Shown here piece by piece: positions 50,638-55,516 of a stretch of 55,516 bases of DNA; the stretch's first letter is position 1, and each line of letters begins with the position of its first letter. This DNA comes from an uncultured Kiritimatiellota bacterium (GTDB lineage Bacteria > Verrucomicrobiota > Kiritimatiellia > RFP12 > UBA1067), in the NCBI GenBank assembly GCA_934621385.1, contig CAKTUI010000015.1, forward strand, positions 1-55,516, in the 5' to 3' direction. Under the pieces are notes generated by a model. The model worked only from the letters and a program-made list of their open reading frames with translations, was not told the origin of the DNA and ran no database searches. A program made the position numbers and the translations under genes.

Positions 50638-52213
50638 CGAGCACCGTCTGCTTGATTTTCTTTGACAGTTTCGGGTAATCGAGCGTAAAGTGAAGGCCAC
50701 GGGACTCGTGGCGCAACTGGGCGCTCTTGATGATCAGCTCTGCGCAGACCGCCAGATTGCGCAGCTCAAGCGTGTCGGGCGTCACCAGATAGCGGAAATA
50801 GTAGTCGTGAATCTCGCGGCGAATCATGCGGATTCGATGTGCCGCACGAGCCAAACGCTTGTTGGTGCGGACGATGCCGACATAGTCCCACATCAGACGG
50901 CGAATCTCGTCCCACATGTGCGCCACAAGCACGGCCTCGTCGGGCGGTACTGCGTTACCAATCTTCCAGGCAGGAATCATCGGCGGCTTGCGCGGGAATT
51001 TCTCGGGATGCGGACCAAGCCGCGCCGCCGTCAGTCGTGCACAGACAAGTGCCTCCATAAGCGAGTTCGAGGCCAGTCGATTCGCGCCGTGCAACCCCGT
51101 CGAGGCGCATTCGCCAACGGCGGAAAGCCCGACGATGGAGGTGCGGCCATCCGTCGTCGCCTGTATGCCGCCGCAGGTGTAGTGCGCAGCCGGCACAATC
51201 GGAATGAGGTCCTTGGCCATGTCGATGCCAAACTCCATGCATTTCATGTAGATGTTGGGGAAGCGCGTCTGCAGATACTTGCGGCCCTTGTGCCGAATGT
51301 CCAGGAACATGCACTCGTCACCTGTTCGCTTCATCTCAGAGTCGATGGACCGCGCCACGATGTCACGCGGCGCAAGCGACCCACGCGGGTCGTATTTCTT
51401 CATGAACTCACGTCCACGGCGATCGACCAGGACGGCCCCTTCGCCACGCACAGCCTCCGAAATGAGGAAACGCTTGGCCTGCGGATGATAAAGGCAAGTC
51501 GGATGGAACTGGATGAACTCCATGTTCTCAATCTTCGCTCCGGCGCGCCAGGCCAGGGCAATACCATCGCCCGTCGCCGTGTCGGGATTGCAGGTGTAGA
51601 GATAGACCTTGCCGCAGCCGCCCGTGGCCAGAATCGTATTCGGCGACCGAACGGCGTAAATCTCGCCCGTTGCCTTGCTCAGCACATAGGCCCCCACGCA
51701 CCGATTCTCCCCCTTGAGACCGAGACGCTTGGTCATGATGAGGTCAATGACAATCGTCTCCTCGTGAATCTCAATCTCGGGATGGCGGCGGACGGTACGA
51801 ATCATCGCCGCCTCGCACTTGCCGCCCGTAATGTCACCCGCATGGAAGATTCGCCGCGCACTATGCCCACCTTCGCGGGTCAAGTCCCACGAACCGTCCT
51901 TCTTCTTGGCAAACTTCACGCCGCAGTCGATGAGGTCCCGGATGCCCTCCGGCGCGTGTTCGCAGATTTCATGGACGACATCCGACTTGCCGAGCCACGC
52001 GCCGGCAACCATCGTGTCGCGTGCGTGGCGGTCAAAGGAGTCCTCCGGATCCATCACGCAGCAGATGCCGCCCTGGGCAAAGTTCGTGTTGCAGTCGGCC
52101 AACTTCCCCTTTGTCGCCACGACCACGTGCCCATAGGCCGAGAGATGCAGTGCACTCATCAGCCCGGCCATGCCAGAACCGACGACAAAGTAATCGCAAT
52201 CAACGGTTTTCAT
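50621..52213 (-). CDS. nadB: L-aspartate oxidase
   Basis: The 530-residue flavoprotein oxidises L-aspartate to iminoaspartate, the first step of NAD synthesis. The FAD-binding start is DYFVVGSGMAGLMSAL, followed by NTNFAQGGIC, a family Arg in SARRIFHAGDITG, FHPTCLY, LISEAVRGEGA and LHGANRLASNSLMEAL. The C-terminal helical domain (MWDEIRRLMWDYVGIVR) is present, so it is full length. Starts 16 nt after the VWA gene. nadA and nadC are not in the window. In an anaerobe the electron acceptor would be fumarate rather than oxygen. Confidence 0.92.
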   Translation of the reverse strand: MKTVDCDYFVVGSGMAGLMSALHLSAYGHVVVATKGKLADCNTNFAQGGICCVMDPEDSFDRHARDTMVAGAWLGKSDVVHEICEHAPEGIRDLIDCGVKFAKKKDGSWDLTREGGHSARRIFHAGDITGGKCEAAMIRTVRRHPEIEIHEETIVIDLIMTKRLGLKGENRCVGAYVLSKATGEIYAVRSPNTILATGGCGKVYLYTCNPDTATGDGIALAWRAGAKIENMEFIQFHPTCLYHPQAKRFLISEAVRGEGAVLVDRRGREFMKKYDPRGSLAPRDIVARSIDSEMKRTGDECMFLDIRHKGRKYLQTRFPNIYMKCMEFGIDMAKDLIPIVPAAHYTCGGIQATTDGRTSIVGLSAVGECASTGLHGANRLASNSLMEALVCARLTAARLGPHPEKFPRKPPMIPAWKIGNAVPPDEAVLVAHMWDEIRRLMWDYVGIVRTNKRLARAAHRIRMIRREIHDYYFRYLVTPDTLELRNLAVCAELIIKSAQLRHESRGLHFTLDYPKLSKKIKQTVLDGFRG

Positions 52214-52229
52214 AACTCAGACTCCTTCA

Positions 52230-53291
52230 TCAGGCCAGGCGACGCGTCGCCACGACGGAAAGTGAAACGGCCAGCAACACAAGTGCCGCGCCAACAAGCA
52301 GAAACGGCACGAAGTGCTCGTCCCATCGGTCAAAGGTATCCGCCTCCAACCGCGTCGTCTCCAACTGGTCAATCTCCTCAAGGGCTTTCTTCAGGGCATC
52401 GGGGTCGTTCACGGGGAAGTACATTCCACCCGTCGTCGCCGCAATGGACTTCAGCTGCTTCTCGTCAAATGCCGTGTCGGCGTAGGCAATTGTTGGACTG
52501 CCGAAGAGAGTCTGGCCGAAGAAAGGCGTCCGCCGCGACTTCGTGCCAACGCCGATGGCATAGACCTTGACACCCATCTTCTTGGCCGTTGCGGCAGCCT
52601 CGTCCGGCTCGACCGCGCCCGCATTCGATGCGCCATCGGAGAGCAGGATGATGACCTTTGACTTCGGCTTTGCGTCCTTCAGACGGGCAAGTGCCGTCGC
52701 GAGTCCGTCCCCGATGGCCGTCAGCTGTTCTTCGCCGCCAATTGCCCGTCCCTGGGCATCAAAAGCGACAGACGGAATCTCCACACCCTTGAGCACGCTC
52801 AGCAACGCCGGATGATCCGCCGTCAGCGGAGCGCGTGTGGCCGCATAGCCCCCGAAGGTCACAAGCCCAATCAAGTCATCCGGCCGCCGTTCGACAAACT
52901 TTGCGAAGAGTTTCTTCACAACGGCGAGCCGCGTCGTCTCACGCGTGTAGCGCGCTCCCTTCGGCGTGAGGTCAAGCGCATCCATCGTTCCCGAGACATC
53001 CACCGTCATGACAATCGCGAGGGCATCGACCAGTCGCGACTGACGGGCAAGCGGTGTTCGCGGACGCGCAGAGGCAACGACCAGACTGGCAAGCCCCGCC
53101 AACAGAATCAGCGGTGTCAGGGCGGCCACTTTCGCCCGCCAACCAGCCGTTTTCGCGGGCAGGCGGTTCAAGGCAGGAAAGCGAATCCCCGACCGGCGGC
53201 CGCGTCGCAAGAGTCGCCACGCGGCAAAAGCGAGCGGAAGCCCCAGAAGGAGCATCCACGGACTCGCAAGGCTCATCATGGCGACCGTCAT
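52230..53291 (-). CDS. BatA-type membrane protein with von Willebrand A domain
   Basis: The 353-residue protein has an N-terminal membrane pair (PWMLLLGLPLAFAAW and LTPLILLAGLASLVVASA), a VWA domain with MIDAS residues DVSGTMD (about 95) and LLSDGASNAG, and a C-terminal membrane helix (FLLVGAALVLLAVSLSVV). This is the Bat (aerotolerance) layout. The usual MoxR ATPase, DUF58 and second VWA genes are missing here. The gene starts 12 nt after fusA and is part of its operon. Confidence 0.8.
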   Translation of the reverse strand: MTVAMMSLASPWMLLLGLPLAFAAWRLLRRGRRSGIRFPALNRLPAKTAGWRAKVAALTPLILLAGLASLVVASARPRTPLARQSRLVDALAIVMTVDVSGTMDALDLTPKGARYTRETTRLAVVKKLFAKFVERRPDDLIGLVTFGGYAATRAPLTADHPALLSVLKGVEIPSVAFDAQGRAIGGEEQLTAIGDGLATALARLKDAKPKSKVIILLSDGASNAGAVEPDEAAATAKKMGVKVYAIGVGTKSRRTPFFGQTLFGSPTIAYADTAFDEKQLKSIAATTGGMYFPVNDPDALKKALEEIDQLETTRLEADTFDRWDEHFVPFLLVGAALVLLAVSLSVVATRRLA

Positions 53292-53303
53292 TTCCCGTCC
53301 TGC

Positions 53304-55376
53304 TTAGCGGCTTAGGATTTCGTCCCGAACATTCTTCGGCGCAATCTCAAACTTGTCCGGCTCCATCGAATAGGATGCGCGGCCTTTCGTCAGCGAGCGA
53401 ATCGCCGTCGAATAGCCGAACATCTGCGCCATGGGAACGTGTGCGTGAATGACCTGCAGATCGCCGCGCATATCCATATCGAGCACATTGCCGCGCCGTG
53501 CGCTCAAATCCCCGAGCACCTCACCAACCGACTCCGGCGGTGTGGTAATCTCAAGGCGCATAATCGGCTCAAGGAATTCCGCCCGAGCCGCTTCGGCCGC
53601 CTCGCGAAAGCCCATCATCGCGGCACTCCGGAAGGCCACTTCGTCCGAGACCTCAGGGTCGACGAGCGTCGCCGACTGACATTCAACGCGCAGATCCGTC
53701 ATCGGATACCGCGCCAGTACACCCGTCATCACGCCATCAAGAAGCCCCTGCTCGACACACTCCTGCAAATGGCGATCGGCCACCAGGTTCTTGAAGTCAC
53801 GCGACAGTTCAATCTCACGCCCCTTGCCGCGTTCAAGCGGCGAAACCGAAATCGTCAGACTCACGGCATGGCGCTTGCCGCCGAGTTCGCGGTCAAAGGT
53901 GAATTCCTTCGTCACGGGTGCGGTAACCGTCTCAAGGTAACTCACCATGGGCTTGCCGACATTCGCCGCGCACTTGAACTCGCGTTTCAGACGATCGACA
54001 AGAATTTCGAGATGCAGTTCACCCATGCCCGACAGAATCGTCTGCCCCGTTTCCTCATCCTCACGGAACTGGCACGTCGGATCCTCGGCGGCCAGGGCCT
54101 TCATCGAATCGACGAGCTTGTCCTTGTCGGCCGAACTCTTCGGCTCGATGGCGAGGAACATGACCGGCTGCGGAGCGGTGATGCGCTCAAGGTAGCACGG
54201 CTTCATCTCCGAACAGAGCGTGTCGCCCGTCGTGCATTCCTTCAGGCCGACGACGGCCCCGATGTCACCCGCATGGAGTTCGTCGACCTCTATCTGATGG
54301 TCAGCAAAGAGGCGCACAATCTTCATAATCCGCTCACGCTTCTTCGTACGCGGATTGTAGGCATTCGCCCCTTTCTTGAGGACACCGCCGTAGACGCGGA
54401 CAAAGAAGAGCCGCCCAACATAGGGGTCAGTCGCAATCTTGAAGACAAGCGAAGTCAGAAGTTCAGAGTCATTCTGCTTGCGCGTCACCTTCTCACCGCT
54501 CTTGAGGTCCGTCGCCACAACGGGCGGACGATCCTCGGGAGACGGCAGATAGCGGCAAATCGCATCCAACAGGGGCTGAACACCCTTGTCGCGAAGCGAA
54601 GTGCCGCAGAGGACAGGCACGAACCTGCCTGCCACGACGAGACGGCGAATGGCGGGAATCAGCTCCTCCTTCGTCAGGTCGCCCTTCTCCAAATAGGCCT
54701 CCATCACGCCTTCGTCAAGGTCAGCCACCTTTTCAACGAGTTCCACGCGGGCTATTTCGGCTTCTTCCTTCATCTCGGACGGAATCTCTCCGACCGTGAA
54801 GGTCTTGCCCTCCGAAGCCTCGTCATAGACGATGCCCTTCATTTCCAGGAGGTCAACGACACCCTTGAACCCCTCCTCACGGCCAATCGGCAATTCCACG
54901 GGGCAGGCATTCGCCCGCAGTTTCGTGCGCAATTCATCCACGACACGCGCAAAATCGGCCCCCATGCGATCCATCTTATTGACAAACGCAAGGCGCGGCA
55001 CATTGTATCGGTCGGCCTGCCGCCACACGGTTTCGGACTGGGGCTGGACCCCCCCGACAGCACAGAAGACACAGACGGCACCGTCAAGCACACGAAGCGA
55101 GCGTTCGACCTCCATCGTGAAGTCCACATGGCCGGGCGTGTCGATGATGTTGATGGCATGCCCCGTCCACTCGCACGAAATCGCGGCGGACTGAATCGTA
55201 ATGCCGCGTTCACGCTCCTGAACCATGAAGTCAGTCGTCGTGTTGCCATCGTGCACATCACCATGCCGGTGAATCTTGCCCGTATAAAAGAGAATGCGCT
55301 CGGTCGTCGTCGTCTTTCCCGCATCAATGTGCGCAACGATGCCGATGTTCCGTACGTTCTTTAGGTCTGTGCTCAT
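53304..55376 (-). CDS. fusA: Translation elongation factor G
   Basis: The 690-residue GTPase moves tRNA and mRNA on the ribosome. G1 is AHIDAGKTT, G2 RGITIQSA, G3 DTPGHVDF, G4 NKMDRMG, and domains II-V are complete (LHLEILVDRLKREF; ending VRDEILSR). Length and sequence match housekeeping EF-G. The start at 55376 has TGG-TATAAT 8 nt upstream without a ribosome site. It heads a five-gene run: fusA, VWA, nadB, oppF-like, patatin. rpsL, rpsG and tuf, its frequent partners, are not adjacent. Confidence 0.95.
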   Translation of the reverse strand: MSTDLKNVRNIGIVAHIDAGKTTTTERILFYTGKIHRHGDVHDGNTTTDFMVQERERGITIQSAAISCEWTGHAINIIDTPGHVDFTMEVERSLRVLDGAVCVFCAVGGVQPQSETVWRQADRYNVPRLAFVNKMDRMGADFARVVDELRTKLRANACPVELPIGREEGFKGVVDLLEMKGIVYDEASEGKTFTVGEIPSEMKEEAEIARVELVEKVADLDEGVMEAYLEKGDLTKEELIPAIRRLVVAGRFVPVLCGTSLRDKGVQPLLDAICRYLPSPEDRPPVVATDLKSGEKVTRKQNDSELLTSLVFKIATDPYVGRLFFVRVYGGVLKKGANAYNPRTKKRERIMKIVRLFADHQIEVDELHAGDIGAVVGLKECTTGDTLCSEMKPCYLERITAPQPVMFLAIEPKSSADKDKLVDSMKALAAEDPTCQFREDEETGQTILSGMGELHLEILVDRLKREFKCAANVGKPMVSYLETVTAPVTKEFTFDRELGGKRHAVSLTISVSPLERGKGREIELSRDFKNLVADRHLQECVEQGLLDGVMTGVLARYPMTDLRVECQSATLVDPEVSDEVAFRSAAMMGFREAAEAARAEFLEPIMRLEITTPPESVGEVLGDLSARRGNVLDMDMRGDLQVIHAHVPMAQMFGYSTAIRSLTKGRASYSMEPDKFEIAPKNVRDEILSR

Positions 55377-55384
55377 TGGCGAAT

Positions 55385-55393
55385 ATTATACCA
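55385..55393 (-). promoter_or_regulatory. Leaderless promoter of the fusA operon
   Basis: TGG-TATAAT on the minus strand, eight nt before ATG 55376. Beyond it, to 55,516, a divergent TGC-CATAAT at about 55,449-55,457 may serve a plus-strand gene outside the window. No other gene is seen there. Confidence 0.6.
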
Positions 55394-55516
55394 TAAACAA
55401 GCCGATTGCTCGGGAGTTTGCGCGAGACCGCCGCCCGGTCCGCAGTTTGCCATAATAAACGACACCCAACTTTGAGAAGACCTGAGTTGACGGGTTGCCC
55501 GTTTGCCAAATACGCG

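Noticed and set aside
55324..55509. 61-codon frame upstream of fusA
   Set aside because: It overlaps the fusA promoter and first codons in another frame and has no family features.
1..55516. CRISPR array, tRNA or rRNA genes, riboswitches
   Set aside because: No regularly spaced direct repeats, no cloverleaf with a T-loop signature, and no known riboswitch core were recognised on either strand.

Overview
The window looks like a chromosomal segment of an anaerobic, glycan-degrading bacterium of the PVC superphylum (Kiritimatiellota/Lentisphaerota type). This is an inference from gene style: secreted alpha/beta hydrolases, large secreted glycosidases, a sodium/solute symporter beside a sialate-lyase-type aldolase, glycine-rich surface proteins, and housekeeping genes read from extended -10 promoters. 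No rRNA, tRNA or CRISPR array was seen. Almost every gene is on the minus strand.

Region 1 (about 1-18,140) is the most unusual part. It is a tandem array of five related gene cassettes, read right to left. Each starts with the same promoter geometry (TTGACA, 18 bp, TACAAT). Next comes a secreted Ig-like protein with a shared N-terminus and a different C-terminus, then one or two small secreted proteins that differ between cassettes. Each cassette ends with a secreted esterase-like gene, which is complete in two cassettes and reduced to the same internally deleted scar in three. In cassette A the variable C-terminus has a Cys/His pattern and an abrupt drop in GC. In cassette B it looks transglutaminase-like and is followed by a HEAT-repeat protein. 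The whole resembles a polymorphic effector/immunity array held together by repeated cassette joints. Two of the five leader regions carry 4-nt frameshifts.

Region 2 (18,184-19,408) is a decayed IS30-type element with matching end repeats, at the edge of the array. Region 3 (19,423-23,929) holds housekeeping genes: a sugar-ABC ATPase, a TPR-like protein, glucose-6-phosphate isomerase, and a divergent PMT-type glycosyltransferase that has lost its C-terminal half.

Region 4 (about 24,000-41,140) is a polysaccharide-use island. An AraC-type regulator lies upstream of a symporter, an N-acetylneuraminate-lyase-like aldolase, a CBM9/GH42-like protein, a GH78-like alpha-L-rhamnosidase, a two-barrel GH42-like protein and a glycine-rich PA14/FN3 surface protein. 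The enzyme genes overlap or lie within about 60 bp of each other, so they probably form one operon. Region 5 (41,170-42,200) holds remnants of two transposases and a cluster of stem-loops.

Region 6 (42,202-55,376) is housekeeping: DinG-like helicase and HIT protein (coupled), a CE7-type esterase, a class II aldolase coupled to an rRNA methyltransferase, an Rhs-core remnant, a nested palindromic element, a TSCPD protein, and a tight fusA-VWA-nadB-oppF-patatin operon. In this region and next to it, several TGnTATAAT boxes sit only 6-10 nt before the start codon, which implies leaderless mRNAs.
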